Assembly: GCF_034676545.1 (NCBI RefSeq)
Contig: NZ_JAUCBZ010000015.1
Span: 372,001-436,000 of the forward strand
Reading direction: 5' to 3'
Length of the DNA stretch: 64,000 bases
Source of the DNA: Pararhodobacter sp.
GTDB lineage: Bacteria; Pseudomonadota; Alphaproteobacteria; Rhodobacterales; Rhodobacteraceae
Within the stretch, counting starts at the first letter, position 1; each line of letters begins with the position of its first letter. Below, piece after piece: positions 26,538 to 35,309 of this stretch. The notes under the pieces are model-generated. The model saw only the letters and a program-made list of their open reading frames with translations. It had not been told where the DNA came from and did not search any database. The translations under genes were made by a program, and so were the position numbers.

Positions 26538-28009
26538 GACACGGCCTCGCTGCGTTCGGCGGCCAGTGCGGCGCGCCGGATCTTGCCAGACTCGTCGCGC
26601 GGCAACATTGGAAGAAACTCGATCGTCTTGGGAAGCTTGTACGGGGCAAGGGTTTCGCGCAGCGCGTCAGTCAGAGCCTTCGAGTCCAGCGCCGTGCCTG
26701 CCGCCGGTTCAACGATGGCATGCACCCGCTTGCCCCAGTCCGGATCGGGCAGGCCGATCACCACGGCATCGGCGACACCGGGTTGGGCGGTCAGCGCCGC
26801 CTCGACCTCGGCCGGGTAGACATTGGCACCCCCGGTGATGATCAGGTCGGTGCGCCGGTCGGCCAGATACAGCCAGCCCTCGGCATCGACATGTCCCAGA
26901 TCCCCCACCGATACGAACCCGTCCGGCGTGGTCTTGGTAGGCTCTGCACCGATATAGCGATAGGTCGGAATCGGATGACACGCCGGGCGCATATAGACCT
27001 CGCCCACCTCGCCCGTTGGCAGGTCTTGCCCGTCCTCGCCGAGGATGCGCAGCGCGCAGCCCGTCGCCCGTCCGACGCTGCCCGGGTGCTCCAGCCAGTC
27101 GCGCCCGGTGATCAGGGTAAAGCCCGCGCCCTCGCTGCTGCCATAGGCCTCGATCACCGCGTCGGGCCCGATCAGGTCGATCCACCGCCGCTTGAGCCAG
27201 CCCGGACAGGCGGCAGCGGTCTGCAAGATGGACTCGATGCTGCCCAGGTCGCGCCCGTCGATGCCGTCCAGATTGGCGATCCGCGCCATCATGGTCGGGG
27301 CCATGAAACCGAATTGAATGCGGTGCCGTTCGATCAGATCGACGGCACGGGCGGCATCGAAACGCTCCATCAGGATCAGGCGATGCCCCTCGAACAAGCC
27401 CAGATGCGCCCATGAGAATGGCGAGTTGTGATAGAGCGGGCCGGCCACCAGTTGCACCTGACCGGGTCGGATCCCGTTTGTTTCCAGCAGGCCCAAGGCC
27501 CCCGGAACCCGCGCCCAGGGTGCAGGATCGACGATGATCTTGGGCCGACCGGTGGACCCGCCAGAGCCGATCGCCTTGCCCGGGTGGGCGATGACATCGG
27601 GCAGGCGCGGGCCATGGGGCGCGCCGGGGCCGGGCAAGGCCGAGGGGGATACGGTCGCCCCTGACCGGTCGGCGATCACGATGGGCGTGTCCAGCAGCGC
27701 GACCGTCGCCTCGAACTCAGCTTGTGGCGCGCGCGGGCTCAACGGAAGACTGCAGGCCCCACAGCGCCAGACGGCAAGCGCAAGCGCGAAATGCAACGGG
27801 CCATTGGGCAAGGAGAACACAACCAACCGCCCCGGCCTTGCGCCCCGGGCTGTGAGGAATTGCGCCAGTGCCTCGACCCATGCGTCGAGCGCTGCAAAGC
27901 CCAACGTCGTCTCAGGGCCTTCAAGAGGCGCGAAGGTGATGGCCGGGGCGTCGGGCTGCCGCTGCGCAAGATCGCTCAATCGACGCGAAAAAGAGATTGT
28001 GGCGGTCAT
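26534..28009 (-). CDS. Acyl-CoA ligase, second copy
   Basis: A 491-residue adenylate-forming enzyme starting MTATISFSRRLSDLAQRQPD (start overlaps the ABC ATPase stop). Motifs: GSGGSTGRPKIIVD (P-loop, with the unusual SGGSTG), AYGSSEGAGF, FVSVGDLGHVDAEGWLYLADR, GGANVYPAEVEAAL and the C-terminal DESGKIRR with the catalytic lysine. SGGSTGRPK-type P-loops occur in bile-acid-CoA-ligase-like enzymes. It likely activates the compound brought in by the ABC transporter encoded upstream in the same operon. Confidence 0.9.
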   Translation of the reverse strand: MTATISFSRRLSDLAQRQPDAPAITFAPLEGPETTLGFAALDAWVEALAQFLTARGARPGRLVVFSLPNGPLHFALALAVWRCGACSLPLSPRAPQAEFEATVALLDTPIVIADRSGATVSPSALPGPGAPHGPRLPDVIAHPGKAIGSGGSTGRPKIIVDPAPWARVPGALGLLETNGIRPGQVQLVAGPLYHNSPFSWAHLGLFEGHRLILMERFDAARAVDLIERHRIQFGFMAPTMMARIANLDGIDGRDLGSIESILQTAAACPGWLKRRWIDLIGPDAVIEAYGSSEGAGFTLITGRDWLEHPGSVGRATGCALRILGEDGQDLPTGEVGEVYMRPACHPIPTYRYIGAEPTKTTPDGFVSVGDLGHVDAEGWLYLADRRTDLIITGGANVYPAEVEAALTAQPGVADAVVIGLPDPDWGKRVHAIVEPAAGTALDSKALTDALRETLAPYKLPKTIEFLPMLPRDESGKIRRAALAAERSEAVS

Positions 28010-28935
28010 TCGGGATCCTTCGTCGTCAGGGGAAAATGGCAGGCAACCAGACCCTCGGGCGGGTCCGTGCGACAAAGCGCACGGTCGGACCGGTGCAAGG
28101 GACCCACGGGGCAACGCGTATGAAACCGGCAGCCCGATGGCGGGTCGCGCGGGTCCGGTGGCTCACCAAGGAGCGTGGCGGCCGCGAAGTCCATGCGCCC
28201 TGTCAGCCGCGGCACCGCATCCAGCAGTGCCCTGGCATAGGGATGCGCCGGGGCCGCGAAGAACTCGGCGGCCGGGCGATGCTCGACGATCCGGCCCAGA
28301 TACATCACCGCCACATCGTCGGACACCGCCTTTACTGCGGCCATGTTGTGCGAGATGAACAAGTAGGCAAGACCGAGCTCCCGCTGCAAGTCGCGCAGCA
28401 GGTTCAGAACCATCGCCTGCACCGACACGTCCAACGCCGAGGTCACCTCGTCCAGAACCAGATATTGCGGGTTGACCGCCAGCGAGCGGGCGATGGCAAC
28501 GCGCTGGCGCTGGCCGCCTGACAACTCGTGCGGCAGCCTGTCGGCCAGCGCCTGCGACAGGCCCACCATTTCGAGGAGCCTTGGCAGGGCCTGTGGATCG
28601 CGGTTCCCAGCCAGCCGCAACCCTTGCCCGATGGCGCGGCGCACGCTCATCAGCGGGTCCAGCGCAGCGGAGGGGTCCTGAAAAACGATCTGGACGCGCT
28701 GGCGATAGGCGCGACTTGCCGCCCGCTTTGGCGCGGTGGCGTCAACCCCGTCCAGCGTAATCCGCCCGCCGCCGAGCGGCAACAGATGCACCAGAGCCCG
28801 GCCCAGCGTGGATTTGCCCGACCCCGACTCGCCCACGAGCCCCAGCGTGCGCCCCGGTTCCAGCCGCAAGCTGACGCCATCGAGTGCACGCAGGGTGCCG
28901 AAGCGCACCGACAGGGCGTCACAGGCCAAACTCAT
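28006..28935 (-). CDS. Oligopeptide-type ABC transporter ATPase (DppF/OppF-like)
   Basis: A 309-residue ATPase: Walker A GLVGESGSGKSTLGRA, Q-loop VFQDPSAALDPL, signature ELSGGQRQRVAIARSL, Walker B YLVLDEVTSALDV, and the oligopeptide-type C-terminus with a Cys cluster (GCRFHTRCP) seen in the DppD/F subfamily. It pairs with the ATPase half of the fused protein encoded next (28932). Start at 28935 overlaps that gene's stop by 4 bases. Confidence 0.9.
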   Translation of the reverse strand: MSLACDALSVRFGTLRALDGVSLRLEPGRTLGLVGESGSGKSTLGRALVHLLPLGGGRITLDGVDATAPKRAASRAYRQRVQIVFQDPSAALDPLMSVRRAIGQGLRLAGNRDPQALPRLLEMVGLSQALADRLPHELSGGQRQRVAIARSLAVNPQYLVLDEVTSALDVSVQAMVLNLLRDLQRELGLAYLFISHNMAAVKAVSDDVAVMYLGRIVEHRPAAEFFAAPAHPYARALLDAVPRLTGRMDFAAATLLGEPPDPRDPPSGCRFHTRCPVGPLHRSDRALCRTDPPEGLVACHFPLTTKDPE

Positions 28936-30770
28936 GTGCCTGCCTCCAGCCAACACGACACCCGCTGTTCGCTGTCGCCAAACTCGGGCGGGCATTCGGT
29001 TCGGCAAAGATCCGTGGCCTGCGGACAGCGCGGGGCAAAGGCGCAGCCCGGCGCAAAGGACCCCAGCGAAGGCGGTGCCCCGGGTATGGCCCCCAGCGTG
29101 GCACCGCGCGGGGTTTCAAGATCGGGGATCGCCGCGATAAGGGCGCGCGTATAGGGGTGGCGGGGTTCCGAGACGATGCGCGCCGCCGACCCCTGTTCGA
29201 CGATGCGCCCGGCATACATGACCATCACCCGGTCGCACAGCTGCGCCACCACGCCCAGATCGTGCGAGATCAGCAGCACTGCCGTGCCATCATCGCGGTT
29301 GGCCTGCCGCAGCAGGTGCAGGATCTGCGCCTGCACGGTGACATCCAGCGCCGTTGTCGGCTCGTCGGCGACGATCAAGGCGGGACGCATCGCCATGCCC
29401 ATGGCGATCATCGCGCGTTGCCGCATCCCGCCGGAAAACTCGTGCGGATACTGATCCAGCCGGGACTGGGGTGCAGGAATATGCACAGCGCGCAGGGCTT
29501 CTTCGGCGCGGGTTCGCGCCGCGCTCCGCGACAGGCCAAGATGGTGGCGCGGGGCTTCGGTCAGTTGCGCGCCGATGGTCAGGGCCGGGTTCAGCGCCGT
29601 GGCCGGATCCTGAAAGACCACGCCCAACCCGGTGCCCAACAGTCGGTCGCGGACGGCGCCTGTCAAGGCGCACACGTCCTGCCCGAGGAAATCGAATCGC
29701 GCGGCGGTTTCGCGCGCGGGATGTGTCCCCAACCGCGCCAAGGCCATTGCCGTCAGCGTCTTGCCCGAGCCGGATTCGCCCACCAACCCGACGACCTGGC
29801 CCTTGCCCAAGGCCAGTGAGACACCGCGCACCGCCTCGCCCGCAGGAAAGGCTATGCGCAGATCCTCGACCGCCAGCACGGGGTCGCCCTGCGCGACGAG
29901 TTTCTGCGCCGAAAGCGACGATGCGGCACCGGGCCTCGCCACCCGGCCCTGCGCGGGTTGCATCAGCGCCGAAACCGCCTCGCCCGCATAGCTGAACACC
30001 AGTCCGGCCAGCGCGATCGCCAGTGCCGGACCCAATGCCGCCATCGGGTTGGAATAGATCACCTGCGTTCCTTCGACCAACATCCGGCCCCAGTCGAACA
30101 GCGGTGGGTTCACCCCCAGTCCCAGAAAACTAAGCGAGGCGATTTCGACAATGGAAATCCCCAGCGCGGCTGCGGTGGTTACGGCCAATGTATCCGAGAT
30201 GTTTGGAAGGACATGCTGGCGAATGATCGCCAGGCGTCCCATCCCAAGCGCCCGGGCGGCCGCCACGTAATCGCGCGCCATGATGCCGGTCGACAGGGTG
30301 TAGGAAAGCCGCCCGAAAGCCGGGATGCCTGCAATCCCCACGCCCAGTACGGCCCCGGCGACACCGGGTCCGATGATCGTGGTAACCACGATCGCCAGCA
30401 GGATCGCCGGGAAGGAAAGCGCCGAGTCTATGACACGGGCACCGATCGCCTGGACGCGCGGCGACGCAGTCGCCAGCCCCATGCCCAGCGCAACGCCGAG
30501 GGTCAGCTTGACCAGCGTCGCCGCCAGCGCCAGCCCCAGCGATAGACGTGCCGCCACGAGGGTCCGGCCGAACAGGTCGCGCCCAAGGGCGTCGGTTCCG
30601 AACCAGTGCGCAGCCGATGGCGTCTGATGCGCAGACCGGATGTTCATCGCCGTCGCGGTATCGCCCACGATCGGTGGGGCCGCCAACGCGACGGCGATCA
30701 GGCCCGCCAGGCCGGCCAGCGCGATGACCTGCGTCGCCGTCAGGCGTTTGAAGGATGCGGCGCGGGTCAT
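28932..30770 (-). CDS. Fused ABC permease-ATPase (DppC-DppD type)
   Basis: A 612-residue fusion. Residues 1-275 are a DppC-type permease: N-terminal span, HWFGTDALGRDLFGR, six hydrophobic segments and the EAA loop (AARALGMGRLAIIRQHVLPN). Residues about 295-612 are an ATPase: Walker A GLVGESGSGKTLTAMA, VFQDPATALNP, signature EFSGGMRQRAMIAMGM, Walker B LIVADEPTTALDV, and GCAFAPRCP near the end. Such fusions exist in oligopeptide/nickel-type transporters of alphaproteobacteria. Here it replaces two genes of a standard operon. Overlaps both neighbours by 4 bases. Confidence 0.9.
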   Translation of the reverse strand: MTRAASFKRLTATQVIALAGLAGLIAVALAAPPIVGDTATAMNIRSAHQTPSAAHWFGTDALGRDLFGRTLVAARLSLGLALAATLVKLTLGVALGMGLATASPRVQAIGARVIDSALSFPAILLAIVVTTIIGPGVAGAVLGVGIAGIPAFGRLSYTLSTGIMARDYVAAARALGMGRLAIIRQHVLPNISDTLAVTTAAALGISIVEIASLSFLGLGVNPPLFDWGRMLVEGTQVIYSNPMAALGPALAIALAGLVFSYAGEAVSALMQPAQGRVARPGAASSLSAQKLVAQGDPVLAVEDLRIAFPAGEAVRGVSLALGKGQVVGLVGESGSGKTLTAMALARLGTHPARETAARFDFLGQDVCALTGAVRDRLLGTGLGVVFQDPATALNPALTIGAQLTEAPRHHLGLSRSAARTRAEEALRAVHIPAPQSRLDQYPHEFSGGMRQRAMIAMGMAMRPALIVADEPTTALDVTVQAQILHLLRQANRDDGTAVLLISHDLGVVAQLCDRVMVMYAGRIVEQGSAARIVSEPRHPYTRALIAAIPDLETPRGATLGAIPGAPPSLGSFAPGCAFAPRCPQATDLCRTECPPEFGDSEQRVSCWLEAGT

Positions 30771-31726
30771 ACGGCCTGCCTCCTGCGCGGATCGATCAGC
30801 ACCAGCAAGAGATCAACGATCAGGTTGGTCACCACGACCAGCACACCCAGCAACAACACGATGGCCTGCACCACCGGCAGGTTGGCCGTGACCACCGCGC
30901 GCACCACCTCGCTGCCCAGACCCGGCCATGCGAATACGTTCTCGACGATCACCGCACCGCCGATCAGGTAGGGAAAGATCAGCCCCGCGATGGTCAGCGC
31001 GGCGGTCGCGACGTTCGGTGCGAGGTGAACCAGCCACAGCCGCCATCCCGGCAGCCGCTTGGCCCGCGCCGTACGCATGAAATCCGACCGCAGGACGCGT
31101 CGCGCCTCGGACCGAACCACGCGAGCGAAATTGAAAGAAGGGCGTAGGCCGATGGCCAGAACCGGCAGGATCACCGACGTTGCCCCGGAGGCACCGGACA
31201 CGGGCAGCCATTGCAGGGACACCGCGAAAACGAAGGCCAGCGCGATGGCGGCGATCAATTCGGGCACGGCGCCAAAGAGTCCGGCGAGGCTGGTAAACGC
31301 ATGATCCAACCAGGCCCGGCGCCCCTCGCGGGTCAGGATCGCCACCGCGAGACCAAGCGCGAAGCCCACGACCACCACGAACAGCAGCGCCAAACCGGCT
31401 AGCGCAAGCGTGTAGGGCAACCGGTCGCGCAGCAATTCGGCGACGGGCTGGCGGGTGGTGATCGAGATGCCGAAATCGCCCTGCATCACCCCCGTGGCAT
31501 AGTGCCAGAACTGCACCCAGAGCGGCTGGTCGAGGCCAAGGCTCACGCGAAGCCGCGCGACATACTCGGCGGTGGCCTCGGGCCCGGCGATGCGCATCGC
31601 GGCATCACCGGGGATCAATTGGACCATCAGGAAGGTCAGTACCACGAGCACCAGAAGCACCGCCCCCATCTGGGCAAGCCGTGCAAGTGCCAGCCGGGCC
31701 AGAGGGGACAGCACGGTTTGCATCAC
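30767..31726 (-). CDS. ABC transporter permease (DppB-like)
   Basis: A 319-residue inner-membrane protein with six spans: N-terminal VLLVLVVLTFLMVQLIPGD (family-typical P-GD after span 1), LGLDQPLWVQFWHY, and the EAA-type loop FMRTARAKRLPGWRLWLVHLAPN. It is the second permease half of the oligopeptide-type importer, with the fused DppC-DppD protein. Overlaps the binding-protein gene stop and the fusion gene start by 4 bases each. Confidence 0.92.
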   Translation of the reverse strand: MMQTVLSPLARLALARLAQMGAVLLVLVVLTFLMVQLIPGDAAMRIAGPEATAEYVARLRVSLGLDQPLWVQFWHYATGVMQGDFGISITTRQPVAELLRDRLPYTLALAGLALLFVVVVGFALGLAVAILTREGRRAWLDHAFTSLAGLFGAVPELIAAIALAFVFAVSLQWLPVSGASGATSVILPVLAIGLRPSFNFARVVRSEARRVLRSDFMRTARAKRLPGWRLWLVHLAPNVATAALTIAGLIFPYLIGGAVIVENVFAWPGLGSEVVRAVVTANLPVVQAIVLLLGVLVVVTNLIVDLLLVLIDPRRRQAV

Positions 31727-33273
31727 TCGGCCACGCGGATCGAGCCGAGGTCCAGCACGAACGGACCGGCGACATCATATCTGATGCCCGGACGGCTGAA
31801 GAACGACGTGGTGAAGGCAAAGAGCGGCAGGATGTTCGCCTGATCGATCAGCGCCTGCTGCGCCGCCGCCCAATTCTCGCACCGTTCGGGCGCGTCGGGT
31901 GCGGCCACCATCGCCGCCTGCTGAGCGGCCTCGAACGCCGCGTTCGAGACGTTTCCGAAATTCGGCGGCCCGTCACCCGTCACATAGGCCGAGACGGTGT
32001 TTGCGCTCGGCATCGGGGCACCAAGCGGGAACAGCACCACCTCCCATTCCCCGGATGCCAGTGCCGGGGGGCTTTCCTGAAGTGTCAGGTTGCTCAGGTC
32101 CACTTCGACACCGATTTGCCGCCAGCTTTCCAGCAGGTATTCGGGGGCCGACCCTTGCAGTGCGGGCAACCCGATCAAGCGGATCGCCAGCGGGTTGTCG
32201 GGGCCGTACCCAGCTTCGGCCAGCAATGTGCGCGCCGCGTCGACATCCGGGATCGGCATCTGGCTTTCCGAGGTCTCATCGTAACACGACACCAGCGGGG
32301 TGATGTAGCTGGACGCCACCGCCCCGGCCCCTGCCGTCGCCGCCAGCATCGCCAGATCCCGCTCGACCGCCATCGACAGCGCGCGCCGCACGCGGATATC
32401 CGCGGTGGCCGCCCCGTCGGCGTGCTGGAACAACAAGAACTGGTTGTTGAAGGGTACGGCGTCGCGGCGCTCCAACTGCCCCGCGGCATCGACCCGCTCG
32501 GCATCTTGCCCGATGACGAAAGCCAGATCGAGACTGCCGGCGAGCAATTCGTTCGCCGCAGTTGTGTGCGACCCGATCACCCGGACAACGAGCGTTTCCG
32601 GTCGGTCGGCGTCATCCATACCGCGCCCTTCGGGCCCCCAAGCGTAATCGTCACGCGCCTGCAACACCATCGACGATCCACGCAACGAGGCCTCGGCATC
32701 GAGCACGTAAGGGCCGGTTCCCTGCGGGGTCGTCGCCAGCGCTTCGGGATCGGCCAACCCGGCCGGGCAGACGATCGACGCCCACGGCATCGCCAACCCC
32801 ACGAGCAGATCGCTGAAGGGCGCGCCGAGGGTTACGGTCACCGTTCCGGCCGCATCGTCCGCAACCGCGGTGGCGACGGGTTCACCAAAGGTGCGGACGC
32901 GGTAAGGGGCGTTGGTCTCAGGGTCCGCAAGGCGATTCAGCGATGCCGCAACAGACGTGGCAGCAAGGGGCGTGCCATCCGAACAGGTCACCCCGGACTG
33001 CAGGTGAAAGACGGTGGACAGCCCGTCGGTTTCCCAACGTTCAGCCAGATGCGACACCGGAGCACCCTGCGCATCCAACGCCACAAGCCGGTCGTACAGG
33101 CCCGTGATCATCTGGTACCCATCCGAAATCCGGACCTGTGCCGGATCCAGCGTGTCAAAGTCAGATCCCGTGCGCAGGGTCAGCGTTTGCGCCTGCGCGG
33201 CCAGCGGCCCTGACAGGATTGTGGTCGTGGCCAGAACAGCCAGTGCGGCCCGGTTGCTTGGATGACGAAACAT
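31723..33273 (-). CDS. Extracellular solute-binding protein, family 5
   Basis: A 516-residue secreted protein: signal peptide with hydrophobic core (ALAVLATTTILSGPLAAQAQ), then the family-5 pattern (LRTGSDFDTLDPAQVR, LAERWETDGLSTVFHLQSGVTCSDGTPL, SVAASLNRLADP). First gene of the leftward operon, with a good GGGAGGAA site before its ATG. It delivers the substrate to the ABC transporter. Family 5 proteins bind peptides, opines, nickel or other compounds; genes around suggest a carboxylate or conjugate. Confidence 0.92.
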   Translation of the reverse strand: MFRHPSNRAALAVLATTTILSGPLAAQAQTLTLRTGSDFDTLDPAQVRISDGYQMITGLYDRLVALDAQGAPVSHLAERWETDGLSTVFHLQSGVTCSDGTPLAATSVAASLNRLADPETNAPYRVRTFGEPVATAVADDAAGTVTVTLGAPFSDLLVGLAMPWASIVCPAGLADPEALATTPQGTGPYVLDAEASLRGSSMVLQARDDYAWGPEGRGMDDADRPETLVVRVIGSHTTAANELLAGSLDLAFVIGQDAERVDAAGQLERRDAVPFNNQFLLFQHADGAATADIRVRRALSMAVERDLAMLAATAGAGAVASSYITPLVSCYDETSESQMPIPDVDAARTLLAEAGYGPDNPLAIRLIGLPALQGSAPEYLLESWRQIGVEVDLSNLTLQESPPALASGEWEVVLFPLGAPMPSANTVSAYVTGDGPPNFGNVSNAAFEAAQQAAMVAAPDAPERCENWAAAQQALIDQANILPLFAFTTSFFSRPGIRYDVAGPFVLDLGSIRVAE

Positions 33274-33289
33274 TGCATTCCTCCCTAAA

Positions 33290-33308
33290 CTATTATCTTA
33301 GATATTAG
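33290..33308. promoter_or_regulatory. Candidate operator of the second GntR regulator
   Basis: A 19-bp near-perfect palindrome, CTATTATCTTAGATATTAG: arms CTAnTATCT and AGATAnTAG around a central T. It is AT-rich in otherwise GC-rich DNA and sits between the divergent binding-protein gene (start 33273) and the GntR gene (start 33390), 3 bases upstream of the former's ribosome-binding site. Binding there would shut the whole leftward operon. Confidence 0.6.
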
Positions 33309-33389
33309 CTTGCTGACGCCATTGTCAATTGCTTGTTTGACCCGCCATGCAGCGATGGCTAGGAATGTCACGAGACAGGGGAGAACAGC

Positions 33390-34136
33390 GTGCTCAGACC
33401 GATCGAAACCAAAAGCATGCAGGATCTCGTCCATGACCAGCTCAGCGAGGCCCTGATGGCCGGCGCGTTCCGACCCGGCGAGATGCTGAACCTCAACGCG
33501 CTGGCCCAGTCCTTCGGCACCTCGCTGATGCCAGTCCGCGACGCGGTCCGCCGGTTGGCCGCTGACGAGGCCCTGGTCGTCGAGCCTCAACGGGGGGCCC
33601 GTGTGCGGGTGCATACGGCGGCAGAATTCGCAGAGATGTCAGAGCTGCGCGCCGAACTTGAAGGCGACCTGACCGAACGCGCCGTCCGGTCGTTGGACCA
33701 AGCGACACGTGATGCCCTGCTGGAACGGCTGGAAGGCTTGCTGAGGGCCGAGGACGCGCCTTCGGACTTCTTGCGTCTGAACCGCGACTTCTATTTCGCT
33801 CTTTATGCCGCGGCGGATCGGCCCGTCACGATGCGACTGGTGCGCAGCTTGTGGCAGCAGGTGGGGCCGGTCATCACGCTCTACCTTCAGACCGAAAGTG
33901 GATCCGATGCGATGCAGCGGTTGGCGGATTTTGGTCAGGCTTTGCGCAGCGCGCAGGCCAAGAATGCGCGCGATTTGCGTTGCGAGCAGATTATGCGCCC
34001 CTCGGCCGGTCTGTTGAGCCAGTATGACAAGGTGATGGGCACGGGCCGCCAATCCGCTGTGGACGTGGTGCTGAAATCGATTGAAGTCGGATCTGGTTCG
34101 GCGCGACGACCCGGGCGAAAGCGGCGCAATACTTGA
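33390..34136 (+). CDS. GntR/FCD regulator with aberrant C-terminus
   Basis: A 248-residue protein: GntR wHTH in residues 8-75 (LVHDQLSEALMAGAFRPGE, LMPVRDAVRRLAADEALVV) and helical FCD domain in 85-205 (ELRAELEGDLTERAVRSL, LRLNRDFYFALYAAADRP). After about residue 207 (RCEQIM) the sequence turns into a Ser/Arg-rich tail that is not family-like, and an IS66 remnant begins 120 bases after the stop, so the natural end of the gene may have been replaced. Divergent from the ABC operon, which it probably represses through 33290-33308. Confidence 0.82.
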   Translation: MLRPIETKSMQDLVHDQLSEALMAGAFRPGEMLNLNALAQSFGTSLMPVRDAVRRLAADEALVVEPQRGARVRVHTAAEFAEMSELRAELEGDLTERAVRSLDQATRDALLERLEGLLRAEDAPSDFLRLNRDFYFALYAAADRPVTMRLVRSLWQQVGPVITLYLQTESGSDAMQRLADFGQALRSAQAKNARDLRCEQIMRPSAGLLSQYDKVMGTGRQSAVDVVLKSIEVGSGSARRPGRKRRNT

Positions 34137-34259
34137 CCACGCCTTCGGGATGCCGGCGTTCAGGTGCTGTTGCACTGCTCCCCAACCTTGGACCGCCCGT
34201 TTCCGATCTTCGCGGAGCTGGTAGTCGATGACAGCGCGTCCGCGGCACCGGTGGCATTC

Positions 34260-34448
34260 GCCCTGGCCGTCCCACCAGATGATCTTGATCAGATCACCGC
34301 GCCGACCGCGGAAGACGAACATGTGCCCGGCGAACGGGTCCTGCTTCAGAACCGTCTCGGCCTGGGCCGCGAGCGTGGTTAACCCGCGCCGCATGTCTAT
34401 CACGCCTGCCGCCAGCCACACGCGGGTGTTTGCCGGGACCGGGATCAT
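34260..34448 (-). pseudogene. IS66 TnpB (Orf2) N-terminal fragment
   Basis: Sixty-three codons, MIPVPANTRVWLAAGVIDMR, then GHMFVFRGRRGDLIKIIWWDGQG, match the first half of IS66 TnpB. After WWDGQG the frame continues into unrelated, Arg-rich sequence, so the gene was cut there. Its start overlaps the tnpA stop by 4 bases, as in intact IS66. Confidence 0.85.
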
Positions 34449-34810
34449 CCGGACAGGCCCCGGATCAGCCGGGCCAGCGCCTCGGGATCATAGGTTCCAC
34501 TGATCCGCAGCCGGTGACCATCCGCTTTGTCGATCTCGATCGCGCCCGCCGCAGGCACCGGATCAGCGGCGGCTCCGTCATCGTCGTGCATGGGCCGATC
34601 GACGATCTCGACGGGAAGGAAACAGGCCTCATCCGGCTCCGCCGAGGGCTCCGGCGCATACCTAGGGTCGCGCAGCCACTTGAAGATCAGGTTGGTGTTC
34701 ATCGCGTAGCGCTGCGCCACCCGCACCACAGACACACCCGGTGCCGTCGTCTACAAACAGATCGACCGCCTCTCCTCGTCCGTCCAAAGCCGCTTCGTCC
34801 GACGCGCCAT
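34445..34810 (-). pseudogene. IS66 TnpA (Orf1) with premature stop
   Basis: Begins MARRTKRLWTDEERRSICL; then TAG (34753-34751) where the family has Gln, then TTAPGVSVVRVAQRYAMNTN and LIFKWLRDPRYAP, the IS66 Orf1 HTH region. The remainder is acidic, as normal for the family. A single C-to-T change in a CAG codon explains the stop. Internal reinitiation at 34735 would give 96 residues without the first helix. Confidence 0.85.
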
Positions 34811-34820
34811 CACGCACCCA

Positions 34821-34848
34821 TAGTGTCCACTATCGTTGGTGGACACTA
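34821..34848. repeat. Perfect inverted repeat in the IS66 end
   Basis: TAGTGTCCAC and GTGGACACTA, 10-bp perfect arms around TATCGTTG, just upstream of the tnpA start and 40 bases from the IS terminus. Could fold in mRNA to hide the tnpA start or act as transposase/regulator site. Confidence 0.6.
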
Positions 34849-35020
34849 TCCGGCACTCTAAGCCCACGGCAGAGCAGTCAGCCCCGACGCTTACAGTGAA
34901 TCCGAGATTCAGCAAGTTCATTGGGAAGGGTGCGGAATTCGATCATGGCGCGATGCTGCCACAAGGCTTTTGACGTTGCCAGACGCAAAAGCCCGTGATT
35001 TATCAGGGGGCCTCTTCAAA

Positions 35021-35309
35021 CGTTGACCAGGCGTTGACAAGAATTGGGAACGCAAGATGCCTCCCGTTCAGGAGGCTTGCAAGCATTTGATAACATGTGA
35101 TTTTTTGGTTGCGGGGGTAGGATTTGAACCTACGACCTTCAGGTTATGAGCCAAAACCTGAGCAATTCCAATGGCTGATACACTTCAATGACTTAGGCGA
35201 TAAGCGTTTGTTCTCACGTATTTTTTCGACTGCACCCGGCAACATTCGGCTTCATTCAACCGTTCTGGATTTGCCCAAAACTGCATATGTCCGTTGACTT
35301 AGCGTTGAC
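35021..35309. other. Candidate phage/island attachment region
   Basis: Three layers surround the tRNA-fMet fragment. Core: CAGGTT (35140-35145) and AACCTG (35155-35160) are inverted and flank the 9-base anticodon-loop segment ATGAGCCAA. Arms: CGTTGAC twice, 11 bp apart, at 35021 and 35032, and the same pair, again 11 bp apart, at 35292 and 35303. Core-type inverted sites over an anticodon loop plus arm-type direct repeats one helical turn apart are the anatomy of a tyrosine-integrase att site; an integrase gene lies at 38093. Arms on both sides are odd for a simple attL. Confidence 0.6.
35106..35152 (-). tRNA. 3' fragment of initiator tRNA-Met (CAT), att identity block
   Basis: Read on the minus strand the 47 bases give GGCTCATAACCTGAAGG, the T-arm GGTTCAAATCC and the end CCCCCGCAACCA, which is the 3' half of bacterial tRNA-fMet from the anticodon loop to CCA. 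Upstream of the loop the sequence (TTTT, then unrelated) does not continue the tRNA, so this is not a working gene. A tRNA 3' half next to an integrase is the usual mark of a prophage or island boundary; the complete tRNA-fMet gene should lie at the other end. Confidence 0.8.

Larger units (their letters stand above)
34260..34894 (-). mobile_element. IS66-family insertion sequence remnant
   Basis: The right end has GTAAGCG (34894-34888 on the minus strand), the conserved IS66 terminus. Inward follow a hairpin, a tnpA-like gene and the first 63 codons of tnpB. The rest of tnpB and the tnpC transposase are missing: homology stops at about 34260. The remnant cannot transpose. It lies between the catabolic cluster and the tRNA fragment. 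Confidence 0.8.

Noticed and set aside
31681..33213. 510-codon plus-strand frame opposite the family-5 binding protein
   Set aside because: No ribosome-binding site, Arg/His/Gln-rich, no recognisable sequence; shadow of the secreted protein gene.
35106..35152. Complete tRNA-Met gene
   Set aside because: Only the part from the anticodon loop to CCA is present; no D-arm or 5' acceptor strand follows, so it cannot make a tRNA.
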